Assembly (NCBI RefSeq): GCF_008806955.1
Contig: NZ_CP031727.1
Span: forward strand, 3,734,001 to 3,798,000
Direction: 5' to 3'
Length of the DNA stretch: 64,000 bases
Source: Cellvibrio sp. KY-YJ-3
GTDB taxonomy: Bacteria > Pseudomonadota > Gammaproteobacteria > Pseudomonadales > Cellvibrionaceae
The notes under the pieces were generated by a model, which was given only the letters and a program-made list of their open reading frames with translations, searched no databases and had not been told where the DNA came from. Position 1 is the first letter of the stretch. Each line of letters begins with the position of its first letter. This document shows positions 40,882 to 49,729 of this stretch, one piece after another. The translations under genes were made by a program, and so were the position numbers.

Positions 40882-40909
40882 AAAGGGCAGATTTTTCTGC
40901 CCTTTTTTT
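40882..40909 (+). terminator. Rho-independent terminator after the DUF349 gene
   Basis: AAAGGGCAGA / TCTGCCCTTT stem with a four-base loop, followed by a T-run, 48 bp past the stop at 40834. Confidence 0.9.
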
Positions 40910-40956
40910 ATAGATAAAAATATAGATGGAAAATTGATAAATAAAAAATCACAGGT

Positions 40957-40988
40957 AAAAAAAAGCAGCAAGCCTAAGGATTGCTGCT
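40957..40988 (-). terminator. Distal intrinsic terminator of the candidate RNA
   Basis: AGCAGCAA / TTGCTGCT stem with a nine-base loop, followed on the minus strand by eight T. Confidence 0.75.
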
Positions 40989-41038
40989 CAATGGGAGAGG
41001 TCAAAAAAATCGGAACAAGTGATACCCAACGGTTGTGG

Positions 41039-41071
41039 AAAAAACTGGCAGACGCAGTTTGCATCTGCCAG
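41039..41071 (-). terminator. Internal intrinsic terminator of the candidate RNA
   Basis: CTGGCAGATGCA / TGCGTCTGCCAG stem (one G-U pair, three-base loop) followed on the minus strand by six T. It is a strong intrinsic terminator form with no protein gene upstream on that strand. Confidence 0.75.
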
Positions 41072-41134
41072 AAAAAGGTCAAACACAACCCCTGTCCAGT
41101 ATCTCCCGACGAGAAAACACTGAACATTGATGCT

Positions 41135-41163
41135 ATCCTATACCTTGTATACTAGTGGGTCAA
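41135..41163 (-). promoter_or_regulatory. Sigma-70 promoter for the candidate RNA
   Basis: TTGACC (41163-41158), 17-bp spacer, TAGGAT (41140-41135), read on the minus strand. The predicted transcript start is near 41128. Confidence 0.6.
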
Positions 41164-41268
41164 CCTTTTTGTCACATTGACTTTATCATAAATTTGCACT
41201 TTTCATATTTGCATAGAGTTTTATCCTTAAAGTAAACTCTGCGGCTAAATCAACATAAGGAGACACCC

Positions 41269-41988
41269 GTGGCTAAACAGCCTGTGATAAGCATGCGTAC
41301 CGATGCCAAAGGCTTGTCTTATGACCGCCCGGCCGCCAGCCAAATATTCGGATTTATTCGCGATGCGATTATTAGCATGGAACTATTACCCGGCCAGATG
41401 ATTTCCGAAACCGCTCTTGCGCAACAATTCGGGGTGAGCAGAACCCCCGTGCGCGAAGCGCTGATTCAATTGTCCAATATTGGATTTGTAGAGGTGTTGC
41501 CCCAACGTGGCACTTATGTATCCAAATTCAGCATGGATAAAATTCTGGAAGCGCGTTTTATTCGCGAAGCGCTGGAAGTTGCGGTAGTGAGCCACCTCGC
41601 CACCAATACTGATGATGCCACCCGTTTGGAGGCCGTAGCCACCTGCGAAAAAATTATCGCCGACCAGAAGGTCGCCGCCGCAGACGATGACGCCCTCGCC
41701 TTTCAAACGCTGGATGACAACTTTCACCAGACATTGGCAGGGTTCACCCATTACGCCCGTGTAGCTGCTTTTATCGAGGCAGAAAAAGCCCACATGGACA
41801 GAGTTCGCTGCCTTAGCCTGCACGTCAGCGGTCAGTACAAACGTATCCTCAGCCAGCACTCGGGTATTATTAAAGCGATCAAGTCCGGCTCAGCGGAAAA
41901 ATCGGCGGCAGCCATGAGCGTTCACTTAAAAGATGTTTACAATATTTTGGAAGTGATTCCGCAGGAACATCCGGAATATTTTGAATAG
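41269..41988 (+). CDS. GntR-family (FadR/FCD type) transcriptional regulator
   Basis: A 239-residue DNA-binding regulator. The winged helix (about 25-90) includes ETALAQQFGVSRTPVREALIQL and a wing ending LPQRGTYVSKF. The C-terminal FCD ligand domain (about 95-230) has the Asp/His pattern of metal-binding members (LDDNFHQTLAG, SQHSGIIKAI, MSVHLKDVY). The GTG start at 41269 is supported by AAGGAGA 7 bases upstream. FCD regulators usually respond to organic acids or sugar acids. No target gene adjoins on the same strand, so the ligand is not inferred. A strong terminator follows. Confidence 0.9.
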   Translation: MAKQPVISMRTDAKGLSYDRPAASQIFGFIRDAIISMELLPGQMISETALAQQFGVSRTPVREALIQLSNIGFVEVLPQRGTYVSKFSMDKILEARFIREALEVAVVSHLATNTDDATRLEAVATCEKIIADQKVAAADDDALAFQTLDDNFHQTLAGFTHYARVAAFIEAEKAHMDRVRCLSLHVSGQYKRILSQHSGIIKAIKSGSAEKSAAAMSVHLKDVYNILEVIPQEHPEYFE

Positions 41989-42005
41989 AAACTTTACGTA
42001 CCGGC

Positions 42006-42043
42006 GCTAACAAAAAAGCAGCTTAGGCTGCTTTTTTGTTAGC
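42006..42043. terminator. Bidirectional terminator between the GntR and DUF4177 genes
   Basis: A perfect 17-base-pair inverted repeat with a four-base loop, including six A on one side and six T on the other. It serves the convergent genes ending at 41988 (plus) and 42063 (minus). Confidence 0.93.
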
Positions 42044-42062
42044 GGAAGGCATACGCATCACA

Positions 42063-42251
42063 TCAATGCGAACGCTTTAATACCGCAATCACACCTTGCG
42101 GAGCCCCCATGAAAATCGCCGGGCAAATGCTCACCAACTCCCAGCCATCGCGCCCCAATGCATTAATTTCCTGATTCAATTCATCTGTATCCAAAGAACC
42201 TGAAAAAAAACTACGCTTTTTAAATTTGATCGTTTTATATTCCCAACGCAT
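42063..42251 (-). CDS. DUF4177 small protein
   Basis: A 62-residue protein with the DUF4177 pattern: an N-terminal strand MRWEYKTIKF, then LNQEINALGRDGWELVSICP and a closing strand GVIAVLKR. The family has no assigned activity and is often linked to membrane or phage-like contexts. It is the last gene of the three-gene SPFH/Arc/DUF4177 operon, 5 bp after the Arc-like gene. Confidence 0.8.
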   Translation of the reverse strand: MRWEYKTIKFKKRSFFSGSLDTDELNQEINALGRDGWELVSICPAIFMGAPQGVIAVLKRSH

Positions 42252-42256
42252 TTGTT

Positions 42257-42463
42257 TTATTCCTCTTGAGGGTCATCCGATTGCAGCAACTCCACATCAG
42301 TTACTACTTTCTGGGTTAGCTTGACGCGTCCACTTTTTACTAACGCTTCACGCAGCACGAATTCAATTTGCGCATTTAAACTGCGCAAATCATCATCAGC
42401 CCAGCGCTGCATGGCAGCGATAACCTGTTCATTGATTCGCAGCGGAAATGATTTTTTCGTCAC
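42257..42463 (-). CDS. Arc-family ribbon-helix-helix DNA-binding protein
   Basis: A 68-residue protein with an N-terminal ribbon (KSFPLRINEQVIAAMQRWA) and the helix-helix segment DDDLRSLNAQIEFVLREALVKSG typical of Arc-like repressors. It sits between the SPFH and DUF4177 genes with short gaps (41 and 5 bp). It probably regulates its own operon: a doubled TGATATCA box, the form bound by RHH dimer pairs, lies upstream of the first gene. No toxin gene is adjacent, so this is not an obvious toxin-antitoxin pair. Confidence 0.8.
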   Translation of the reverse strand: MTKKSFPLRINEQVIAAMQRWADDDLRSLNAQIEFVLREALVKSGRVKLTQKVVTDVELLQSDDPQEE

Positions 42464-42504
42464 TATTAATGGCCTGCAGTTATCGACATAAATTGCGATA
42501 TTGG

Positions 42505-43365
42505 TTAGGAATAAATAGTGCCAGTATTAATCACCGGTTTAGCCTGCTGATCACCGCAGAGCACCACCAGCAAATTACTGACCATAGCTGCCTTGCGCTC
42601 ACCATCCAACTCCACTACACCTTGTAGCTTTAATTGTTCGATAGCATCAGCCACCATGCCCACCGCACCCTGCACAATTATCTTGCGCGCGGCCAACACT
42701 GCACTCGCCTGCTGCCGCTGCAACATTGCTTGTGCAATTTCCGGTGAATAAGCCAGGTGACTCAAGCGCGCTTCCAAGACTTCTACACCCGCTTTTTGCA
42801 ATCGGTCCTGCACTTCACTTTTTAATTTCAACGCGATGGTATTTGCATCGCTGCGCAGCGATAAACGCTCGTCATCCTGATCATGCTCATAAGGGTAAGT
42901 GGTCGCCAAATTACGCAGCGCTGCTTCGCTTTGAATGGTGACATAGTTTTCGTAATCATCGACTTCAAAAACCGCCTCTGCCGTATCCACCACTCGCCAT
43001 ACCACTACCGCCGCAATTTCAATAGGGTTACCGTTGGAATCGTTAACCTTCAAACGACCCGATTCAAAATTGCGCACCCGCAGACTGACCGACTTTTTAC
43101 TGTAGAGCGGATTCGCCCAACGCAAACCAGTGGTGCGATCAGTTCCCGCATATTGACCGAATAACTGCAGCACTTTGCCTTGATTAGGCTGCACCATGTA
43201 AAAACCGAACCAGCAAATAAAAACCAATAAGGCAACAAGCCCTAACAGCACTTTTAGCAACAGCGGCATAAATACTACTCCCGCCACCGTTGCTACCTGC
43301 AACACCAGCAAAACCACCAGTAACAAATACCCTGAACCGCTGCGGGCTTCCACTTCTTGAACCAT
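42505..43365 (-). CDS. SPFH/band-7 domain membrane protein
   Basis: A 286-residue membrane scaffold protein of the stomatin/prohibitin superfamily. Two hydrophobic helices (about 12-32 and 34-58) are followed by the SPFH domain (about 60-230; [40 protein letters not shown]), with an [14 protein letters not shown] coiled segment and a short tail. An AAGGAG ribosome site lies 7 bases before the ATG. It is the first gene of an operon with Arc-like and DUF4177 genes. It differs from the second SPFH gene at 54.7 kb, which is a QmcA-type protein paired with NfeD. Confidence 0.88.
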   Translation of the reverse strand: MVQEVEARSGSGYLLLVVLLVLQVATVAGVVFMPLLLKVLLGLVALLVFICWFGFYMVQPNQGKVLQLFGQYAGTDRTTGLRWANPLYSKKSVSLRVRNFESGRLKVNDSNGNPIEIAAVVVWRVVDTAEAVFEVDDYENYVTIQSEAALRNLATTYPYEHDQDDERLSLRSDANTIALKLKSEVQDRLQKAGVEVLEARLSHLAYSPEIAQAMLQRQQASAVLAARKIIVQGAVGMVADAIEQLKLQGVVELDGERKAAMVSNLLVVLCGDQQAKPVINTGTIYS

Positions 43366-43398
43366 GATGTGCTCCTTGATTGATCGATTAAAAAATTA

Positions 43399-43423
43399 TT
43401 TTGATATCATATTGATATCAAAA
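43399..43423 (-). promoter_or_regulatory. Doubled TGATATCA operator upstream of the SPFH operon
   Basis: A perfect inverted repeat with 11-bp arms and a three-base centre. Each arm contains the palindromic box TGATATCA (43402-43409 and 43413-43420), 11 bp apart. It lies 34-58 bp upstream of the SPFH start, and a possible -10 box (TATGAT on the minus strand) overlaps it. Tandem palindromic eight-base boxes are the typical target of MetJ/Arc-like RHH proteins. Confidence 0.6.
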
Positions 43424-43577
43424 TAACACACAAAAACCCAACTGACAATTGTCATTGCGCACTAATGACTTTCACAGCTGGCACAAATTTGTCGCAACAA
43501 GCAAACTGATCGTTGACAATAAAGAGCAACTATCGCGCGTATTTTGGTTAATCACCCTATCGGACAATTGGCTCACC

Positions 43578-44669
43578 ATGCACAAACCTAGTAACGATTG
43601 CGGCGGCTCCGTCTACTCAGCCAAGTCATGGGTCTGGCTTTTTTTTAGCCTGTATTATTTTGTCCCCCTCTACTACATGCCATTTGAGGGGCTGCAACTG
43701 CTCATTTTGATTGGTGTTTACTGCGTATTTGTCGGCTTATACCTCTGGGCAATCACCCTCAGTGCGGCGCAAGCATGGAAAGCTATTCTCGCGCTCAGCC
43801 TTTTATCCATAACCACCACCGCCTATACCCCTGGCGCCAGCACTTTTTTCTCTTATGTCGGTTTTTTGATTGGCTTTTCCTACCGCACCAAAATTTGGCT
43901 GAATTTGCTGGCGCTCCATGCGATGGTAATTGTGGCAATGCACTACACCTTCAATTATCCGGTGCCATTTTTTGCACTACCGGCACTTTCAGGGTTAATC
44001 ACCATCAGCATTATTGGCTACGTGGAACGCGTGCGTCTTGAAGCGCGTATTAGCCAACAGAAGAGCCATGAGGAAATAGAGCAATTGGCGGTGATTGCCG
44101 AGCGCGAACGTATCGCCCGCGACCTTCACGACATTCTCGGCCACACCCTCTCCAGCATTGCATTGAAAGCCGAATTGGCCGAGAAGTTACTGGCACAGGA
44201 CAAGCAGGATCGCGCCAGGGAGCAAGTATCCGAACTGCATCAAATTGCACGCAATACCCTGAGTCTGGTCCGCCAAACGGTGTCCGGCTATAAACATCGC
44301 GGGCTTTCCGGTGAAGTGATGGAGCTCTGCGAAAAATTGCGGCAAAACGGCTTCGTGGTTGAACTCATGGGGGAAATTCCGCAATTAAGCGCCCGCGCCG
44401 AGACTGCACTTATTCTGGCACTCACCGAATTGACGACCAATGTCCTACGCCACAGTAATGGCAATCACTGCCAAATTGAATTTCGCCACAGCTGCGACAA
44501 AATCGTGGTGAGTATGCGCGACAACGGCAGAGTGAGCGCACTAATGCCTGGCAATGGCTTGCAGGGCATTCAAGAGCGCCTCAATGCATTGGCGGGCGAC
44601 ATGCAATCGTCCATTCATAAAGGCTGCGAGTTTGTTATTTCACTGCCGCGCCGCGAACTACACCAGTAA
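43578..44669 (+). CDS. DesK/NarX-type sensor histidine kinase
   Basis: About 363 residues from the ATG at 43578; a longer frame begins with TTG at 43449 but adds non-hydrophobic, unsupported sequence. Five or so hydrophobic helices (about 12-155) precede a HisKA_3 domain with the phospho-acceptor in ARDLHDILGHTLSSIALK and a HATPase domain (LTELTTNVLRHS, RDNGR, GNGLQGIQERL). It lies 31 bp before a LuxR-type response regulator, so the pair resembles DesK-DesR. The signal is unknown, perhaps a membrane property. actP follows, but any regulation of it is inference. Confidence 0.88.
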   Translation: MHKPSNDCGGSVYSAKSWVWLFFSLYYFVPLYYMPFEGLQLLILIGVYCVFVGLYLWAITLSAAQAWKAILALSLLSITTTAYTPGASTFFSYVGFLIGFSYRTKIWLNLLALHAMVIVAMHYTFNYPVPFFALPALSGLITISIIGYVERVRLEARISQQKSHEEIEQLAVIAERERIARDLHDILGHTLSSIALKAELAEKLLAQDKQDRAREQVSELHQIARNTLSLVRQTVSGYKHRGLSGEVMELCEKLRQNGFVVELMGEIPQLSARAETALILALTELTTNVLRHSNGNHCQIEFRHSCDKIVVSMRDNGRVSALMPGNGLQGIQERLNALAGDMQSSIHKGCEFVISLPRRELHQ

Positions 44670-44700
44670 TTCGGCATATCCAAACGAGAATGTAATAGCG

Positions 44701-45297
44701 ATGAAAATTTTGTTAGCGGAAGATCAATCCATGGTGCGCGGCGCGTTAGCTGCCCTGCTCGGCATGGAAGATGGCTTTGAGATTACTCAGGCAGAAGATG
44801 GCGACCGCGCCTGGCTGCTGATGAAACAACACAGCTACGATATTTTGCTTACCGATATTGAAATGCCCGGCCGCTCAGGTTTGGAGTTGGCACAATGGGT
44901 GTTGCAACAAAAAATCCCTACAAAAACCATCATCATCACCACCTTTGGTCGCGCCGGTTATATCCGTCGTGCAATCGATATGGGCGTAGCCGGTTTTCTT
45001 TTAAAAGATGCGCCCTCTGAACAATTAATTGAATCCATCTACAAAGTAATGGATGGCAAGCGCGTCATTGACGGCGAGCTTGCCATGATGGCACTGGGCG
45101 AGGCAGATCCGCTTAACGATAAAGAACGTCGAGCATTGCGCCTTGCAGCCGAAGGTAAAACTACCGCCGAAATTGCCACCGTACTCTGCTTATCGGAAGG
45201 CACTGTGCGCAATTATCTCTCCGAAGCGATTGCCAAATTACATGCCGCCAATCGTGTGGACGCCGCGCGTATCGCTCGCCAAAAAGGCTGGATTTAA
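44701..45297 (+). CDS. LuxR/NarL-family response regulator (DesR-like)
   Basis: A 198-residue regulator starting at MKILLAEDQSMVRG (44701); the in-frame extension upstream overlaps the kinase and is rejected. REC domain: acidic pair AEDQ, phospho-Asp in ILLTDIEMPGRSGLEL, Thr in IIITTFGR, Lys in FLLKDAPS. C-terminal GerE-type helix-turn-helix: AAEGKTTAEIATVLCLSEGTV, then RNYLSEAIAKLHA. Partner of the kinase immediately upstream. Confidence 0.93.
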   Translation: MKILLAEDQSMVRGALAALLGMEDGFEITQAEDGDRAWLLMKQHSYDILLTDIEMPGRSGLELAQWVLQQKIPTKTIIITTFGRAGYIRRAIDMGVAGFLLKDAPSEQLIESIYKVMDGKRVIDGELAMMALGEADPLNDKERRALRLAAEGKTTAEIATVLCLSEGTVRNYLSEAIAKLHAANRVDAARIARQKGWI

Positions 45298-45488
45298 CCC
45301 GCAACGGAATTAGATCAAGTTTAGTAATTTAATCCCTCCAACTGTTTCTGAATGGTCAGAATGACTGTTAGAATCCCGCTGCGCCTGCGGCTGCTCAGCC
45401 GCTAGGCACGTAAAAACTACAACAATATCAACACGATCAAATAGCATCACCGCTACTAATAACCAACAAAAACACGGAAACCCAGCTA

Positions 45489-45791
45489 ATGCATACTGAT
45501 ACTATCCGGCAGCTGCCGGAGTACGCGGCCCTGACCCGCGCGCGCAAAAGAATTATGTGGCCTCTCTCACTGGCCACAATCCTCGCTTATTTCGCACTTA
45601 TCCTGACTATTGCGTTTAACCCCGGTGCATTGGGTGAGCCCATTGGTGAGGGTGTTACCTCTATAGGTATGGTGCTCGGCCTGGGTGTCATTCTATTTTG
45701 CATGGTAGTCACCGGAATTTACGTGTATTACGCCAACCGCGTGCTGGAACCGCTTACTCGCGCCATCGTCAATAAAGCAGGAGCAAAATAA
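45489..45791 (+). CDS. DUF485 membrane protein (YjcH-like)
   Basis: A 100-residue inner-membrane protein with two helices (about 24-46 and 60-84), of the DUF485 family that almost always precedes acetate permease ActP. Its stop overlaps the actP start by one base (ATAATG), so translation is coupled. The E. coli counterpart is yjcH in acs-yjcH-actP; no acs gene is present here. The 190-bp upstream region holds a GCGGCTG/CAGCCGC hairpin at 45387-45402 of unknown meaning. Confidence 0.9.
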   Translation: MHTDTIRQLPEYAALTRARKRIMWPLSLATILAYFALILTIAFNPGALGEPIGEGVTSIGMVLGLGVILFCMVVTGIYVYYANRVLEPLTRAIVNKAGAK

Positions 45792-47431
45792 TGAAAGTTC
45801 ATGCTCCACTCGCCGTATTACTTTCCGCTATGGCCACCTGCGCCTGGGCACAAGCATCCAGCAGTTCCGCCATCAATGTCACCGCGGTGGCGATGTTTCT
45901 AGCCTTCGTATTAATCACGCTCGGCATCACCTACTGGGCCGCCGGTCGCACCAAAACTGCCAGCGACTTTTACGCCGCAGGCGGTGGTATTAGCGGCTTC
46001 CAAAATGGCTTAGCAATTGCGGGCGATTACATGTCTGCCGCCTCCTTCCTGGGTATTGCCGGCTTGGTATACACCTCGGGTTTTGATGGCTTGATTTACG
46101 CCATCGGCTTTTTGGTGGGTTGGCCGATTGTATTGGTACTGATCGCCGAGCCACTGCGCAATTTGGGTAAATACACCTTTGCCGATGTTGCCTCGTTTCG
46201 CTTGCAACAAAAACCCATTCGCATCCTCGCCGCCAGTGGTTCGCTGGTAACAGTAATTTTTTATCTGATCGCACAGATGGTGGGCGCGGGTAAATTAATT
46301 GAACTGTTGTTTGGCCTACCCTACGAAGCCGCTGTGGTCATTGTTGGTGTGTTGATGACACTCTACGTCACCTTTGGCGGCATGATTGCAACTACGTGGG
46401 TACAGCTCATCAAAGCCGTTTTATTGCTCTCTGGTGCATCACTCATGGCGTTTTTAGTGATGATGCAATTTGGTTTCAGTTTTGAAAATTTATTTGCCGA
46501 AGCAGTGAAAGTTCACACCAAAGCCAACGCCATCATGGCACCGGGCACCTTAGTGAGCGATCCGATCTCTGCCATTTCGCTCGGTATCGCGCTCATGTTT
46601 GGTACCGCAGGTTTGCCACATATCTTGATGCGCTTTTTTACCGTGAAAGATGCCGTACAAGCGCGTCGCTCGGTATTTTATGCAACCGGATTTATCGGTT
46701 ATTTCTACATCCTCACCTTTATTATTGGTTTTGGCGCCATCATTTTATTGCTGAAAAATCCGGCCTATTTCACCGATGGTGCGTTGATTGGCGGCGCCAA
46801 TATGGCCGCGATTCATTTATCCCAAGCCTTGGGTGGTGACATTTTATTAGGTTTTATTTCAGCAGTCGCTTTCGCCACGATTCTCGCCGTGGTATCAGGT
46901 TTAACACTCGCAGGTTCCAGTGCCATCTCCCACGACCTTTACGCCACGCTGGTATTAAAAGGTAACCGCGATGAGAAAAAAGAAATTCGCGCATCGCGCA
47001 TCGCTACGGTGTGCTTGGGAGTGATTGCGGTATTGCTCGGCATAGTGTTTGAAAAACAAAACGTGGCGTTTATGGTTGGGCTCGCATTTTGTGTAGCGGC
47101 CAGCGCCAACTTCCCGATTTTGTTGCTGAGTATGTACTGGCGCAAACTCACCACTCGCGGTGCAGTAATGGGCGGTGGATTGGGCTTATTTACCGCGGTG
47201 ATTTTAGTGGTGATTGGCCCCACGGTATGGGTGGATGCGTTTGGTTTTGAGCAGGCGATTTTTCCCTACAAATATCCCGCAATTTTCTCCGTGAGCGCTG
47301 CGTTTATTGGTATCTGGTTTTTCTCAATTACGGATAAATCAGCCTCGGCAGCAAAAGAACAAGCCGCGTTTGATGCACAGTTCGTTCGCTCACAAACCGG
47401 TATTGGCGCCTCGGAGGCAGCGAAGCACTAA
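45791..47431 (+). CDS. actP: Cation/acetate symporter ActP
   Basis: A 546-residue sodium:solute symporter (SSS family) for acetate and related short acids. A signal-like N-terminus ([13 protein letters not shown]) is followed by about 13 transmembrane helices. Family segments include [52 protein letters not shown] and [16 protein letters not shown]. It is coupled to the DUF485 gene and followed by an intrinsic terminator. Distant ActP relatives share this annotation, so acetate is the likely but not proven substrate. Confidence 0.92.
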   Translation: MKVHAPLAVLLSAMATCAWAQASSSSAINVTAVAMFLAFVLITLGITYWAAGRTKTASDFYAAGGGISGFQNGLAIAGDYMSAASFLGIAGLVYTSGFDGLIYAIGFLVGWPIVLVLIAEPLRNLGKYTFADVASFRLQQKPIRILAASGSLVTVIFYLIAQMVGAGKLIELLFGLPYEAAVVIVGVLMTLYVTFGGMIATTWVQLIKAVLLLSGASLMAFLVMMQFGFSFENLFAEAVKVHTKANAIMAPGTLVSDPISAISLGIALMFGTAGLPHILMRFFTVKDAVQARRSVFYATGFIGYFYILTFIIGFGAIILLLKNPAYFTDGALIGGANMAAIHLSQALGGDILLGFISAVAFATILAVVSGLTLAGSSAISHDLYATLVLKGNRDEKKEIRASRIATVCLGVIAVLLGIVFEKQNVAFMVGLAFCVAASANFPILLLSMYWRKLTTRGAVMGGGLGLFTAVILVVIGPTVWVDAFGFEQAIFPYKYPAIFSVSAAFIGIWFFSITDKSASAAKEQAAFDAQFVRSQTGIGASEAAKH

Positions 47432-47451
47432 GAAGCTTCAAAACCGATTTG

Positions 47452-47492
47452 AAAGCCCATGCAAATTAGTTATTTGCGTGGGCTTTTATTTA
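47452..47492 (+). terminator. Rho-independent terminator after actP
   Basis: A 15-base-pair stem (one G-U pair) with a five-base loop, followed by a T-rich tail, 20 bp past the actP stop. Confidence 0.9.
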
Positions 47493-47516
47493 TAAGCCCA
47501 AAGGACAGGTAAGCCT

Positions 47517-48386
47517 ATGCAAAGATTCACTGCAAAAATATATAGCACTTTATTGCTAACACTCTTGTTTTTATCTGCCCCAGTAATCGCAAATAAAGAG
47601 GAAGAATTTGACTACAGGCAATCTGTCGCTCTAATTTTGCAAACAAAAAATGGCGGGCACATACTGCAACGCCCTGATTATGACGAACCAAAAAATGTAT
47701 TTCGCATTGCATTTGGTGCCATTGATAATTATTTGGGGGAAATGCACCGCAAACACTCGGGGCTTGAGCTTGACATCAGCTCTCTGGTGGCTGAATACAG
47801 TTTTATCTTAGTGAACCATGAAAATACTAAATTGTTTTATCTCGGAGATCACTGGCTGGGTGATGGGAGCAGTTTTGCAATAATGGATCATGAAGATTAT
47901 GTAACAATTAAAGATGTTTTTGATTCAACAAACCGACACAGAAACGATGAAACCCCTAAAAACTTTTTGGATAATTATATAAAAAATATTCAGCAACTCT
48001 GGCAACAGGATACAGAAGAGTACTTTCGCGAATATCATTTTCCAGAACGAGGGAATACATCGCCTGTTGATTCAATTCCTAGCAACAAACCCATCATAAG
48101 AACCAATAAAAGTACTAATTTTTCTTCCAATCAAACATCTAACAATGAACCATTAAGACTCATATTGGAATCGAAACGTCAAAAAACAACTGAAAGCAAA
48201 ACACCAATTGTCTCAAATTCATTAATGAAAGAAACATTATCTGACAATTCGTTTAATACTGAAAATACTGAGAAAGACTTGAACGCTGAGCAAACTGCAA
48301 GCATCAAGACCACACACTGGTTTTGGACTATAGGGTTGATCGTATTATTGTTAATCGGATATTTGTGGTGGAAAGGCAGGACATAA
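47517..48386 (+). CDS. Orphan secreted or membrane-anchored protein
   Basis: I do not recognise this 289-residue protein. It has a signal peptide (about 1-25, LLLTLLFLSAPVIA then NKEEE). A globular part follows (about 26-170; ILVNHENTKLFYLGDHWLGD), then a low-complexity stretch rich in Ser, Asn and Thr (about 175-260), a C-terminal membrane helix (about 264-284, HWFWTIGLIVLLLIGYLWW) and a short basic tail. AAAGGACAGG before the ATG is a good ribosome site. The coding DNA looks more AT-rich than its neighbours, which hints at recent acquisition. It stands alone between actP and a GH16 gene. Confidence 0.75.
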   Translation: MQRFTAKIYSTLLLTLLFLSAPVIANKEEEFDYRQSVALILQTKNGGHILQRPDYDEPKNVFRIAFGAIDNYLGEMHRKHSGLELDISSLVAEYSFILVNHENTKLFYLGDHWLGDGSSFAIMDHEDYVTIKDVFDSTNRHRNDETPKNFLDNYIKNIQQLWQQDTEEYFREYHFPERGNTSPVDSIPSNKPIIRTNKSTNFSSNQTSNNEPLRLILESKRQKTTESKTPIVSNSLMKETLSDNSFNTENTEKDLNAEQTASIKTTHWFWTIGLIVLLLIGYLWWKGRT

Positions 48387-48546
48387 ACCTCACTAACAGT
48401 GGTAACCGACCGAACCCTATTCACTTGCATCAGTTTGATACCACACTTACACGTTCGAAGAGTCTAATTCCCCGGAGAATTAGACGCCATCAAAAAACCA
48501 TTTTTCAACTTGCGCATCCTTGCGCTCAAGCCGTAATAACAGCCGA

Positions 48547-49566
48547 TTAAAGCCCGCAGGGCGATGGCAGAGCCGGGTTTTGCTCTTTCACATCATCCAC
48601 GTATTCCACTCCGGTAGTCTGTAAATGAGTAACTTGCCCTTCAAGTTCAGCAGGCGTCAGCGCAACACCTTCCTGGAAAAATACCCAATCAATATCTTGC
48701 TGATACTCGCGCAACTCCGGTGAATCAACCGGCCCGATTGAACCGTCAGCACCCTTGGGCATAAACCACAGATTAAAGTTAATCGACATAAAATCTTCGG
48801 GGTAGACCGCACTGCTGTGCTCCGAAAATAATTTGCCATCGACGTAGTAGGTCAGCTTGTTATCGGTGATGGTCAACATCAAGGTGCGCCAACCTGCATA
48901 GCTGCCCTCTACGCGGGTATTTTCATTAACCTTAGTCCAAGGCTCTAACTGAAAAGTATCCCAACTGGTTGTCCACATCGCCGGTTTTGCATTTGCGCCC
49001 CAACCGCCATTAGGCAGGTATTCAAAATCTGCCTCGCTGTAATCCTTATCCATAGGCGCCTTAAGCGGGCTGATGGTGTAAAAGGTTTGGATCACTTCAT
49101 CACCGTCCGGACCATAGGTTGGTTCATCGCGGAAGAATACCCGTGCGGCATAGGTACCCTCGCGGTATTTGCGGGCATGACAAAACTGGGTGTGACGGGT
49201 GTTCTCGCCCTGCCCGGCCGTTACCGAACTCATACGCACAGCGCCAGCGTGAGTTGCAGGGATATCTTGATGGAAACTGATGCCCTCCGCTGACCAACTC
49301 GCCCCTTTAATACCCGGATGGCCAGTTTCAGTTCTCACCCGCCAGCCGTTGCGATTAAAGTCCTCTAGCGAGCTGTAATTAAAATCATCAAAGAAAACAG
49401 CGGGAGCCGAAACCTCGCTCGGCGGTGCAGAGACACTGTGCTGTACCGCATTGACTGCACTGGTTGCTACTGTTGGTGATGTTGTTGTTTCATTTTTTGC
49501 ACCGCATGCAACAAGCAAAGATGTTGCCGCGATGGTGCCAATAAAAACTAACTCTTTGTGTTTCAT
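48547..49566 (-). CDS. Glycoside hydrolase family 16 lipoprotein
   Basis: A 339-residue predicted lipoprotein with lipobox LLVAC (Cys 21), a Ser/Thr/Ala-rich linker to about residue 55 and a GH16 concanavalin-like domain (about 58-300). The retaining catalytic motif is EADFE in YSEADFEYLPNGGW, which fits the GH16 ExDxE pattern. Flanking aromatic residues (AMWTTSWDTF) and FMPKGADGS support the fold. Likely substrates are beta-glucans or algal galactans, which sequence alone does not settle. The enzyme is probably attached to the outer membrane. A LacI-type palindrome lies 48-59 bp upstream, consistent with sugar-controlled expression. Confidence 0.85.
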   Translation of the reverse strand: MKHKELVFIGTIAATSLLVACGAKNETTTSPTVATSAVNAVQHSVSAPPSEVSAPAVFFDDFNYSSLEDFNRNGWRVRTETGHPGIKGASWSAEGISFHQDIPATHAGAVRMSSVTAGQGENTRHTQFCHARKYREGTYAARVFFRDEPTYGPDGDEVIQTFYTISPLKAPMDKDYSEADFEYLPNGGWGANAKPAMWTTSWDTFQLEPWTKVNENTRVEGSYAGWRTLMLTITDNKLTYYVDGKLFSEHSSAVYPEDFMSINFNLWFMPKGADGSIGPVDSPELREYQQDIDWVFFQEGVALTPAELEGQVTHLQTTGVEYVDDVKEQNPALPSPCGL

Positions 49567-49613
49567 TGTTGTTATCCGTGGTGGTTGATTGAAAGCTCAC
49601 TCTCGTTAATTGG

Positions 49614-49625
49614 GACAACGTTGTC
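49614..49625 (-). promoter_or_regulatory. LacI-type operator upstream of the GH16 gene
   Basis: Perfect 12-bp palindrome GACAACGTTGTC with the central CG typical of LacI-family operators, 48 bp upstream of the GH16 ATG. Its half-site (GACA-N-CG) matches that of the operator at 61101. Confidence 0.5.
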
Positions 49626-49729
49626 AATAATTGATAGGTGCAGAAATCGCTAGATTAACCCCTGTTAACAAAAGTTGATGCAAAGTGAAATTGTCTTTAA
49701 CACTCTATGGGTGCTAGCACACCTGAAAC

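Larger units (their letters stand above)
40957..41128 (-). ncRNA. Candidate rod-shaped structured small RNA (about 90 or 170 nt)
   Basis: On the minus strand a sigma-70 promoter (41163-41135) leads into DNA with nested complementary arms. TCAATG at 41130-41125 pairs with CATTGA near 40993-40988, GATAC with GTATC, and GGTTGTG with CACAACC. These enclose a 12-base-pair hairpin (41045-41071) that is itself followed by six T. A second hairpin (40964-40988) followed by eight T closes the element. A transcript could end at 41039 (about 90 nt) or 40957 (about 172 nt). No supported protein gene overlaps it. The rod with a closing end stem recalls 6S-type RNAs, but I see neither 6S sequence nor its usual neighbours. 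Not recognised as a known family. Confidence 0.5.

Noticed and set aside
40957-41128. 6S RNA (ssrS)
   Set aside because: End-to-end pairing is similar, but no recognisable 6S sequence and no zapA-type neighbours; left as an unassigned RNA.
40877-41155. 92-codon plus-strand ORF between the DUF349 and GntR genes
   Set aside because: It spans the DUF349 terminator and the nested inverted repeats, and has no ribosome site; an RNA on the other strand explains the structure better.
42257-42463. Antitoxin of a toxin-antitoxin pair
   Set aside because: Neither neighbour resembles a toxin; one is a membrane SPFH protein and the other a DUF4177 protein.
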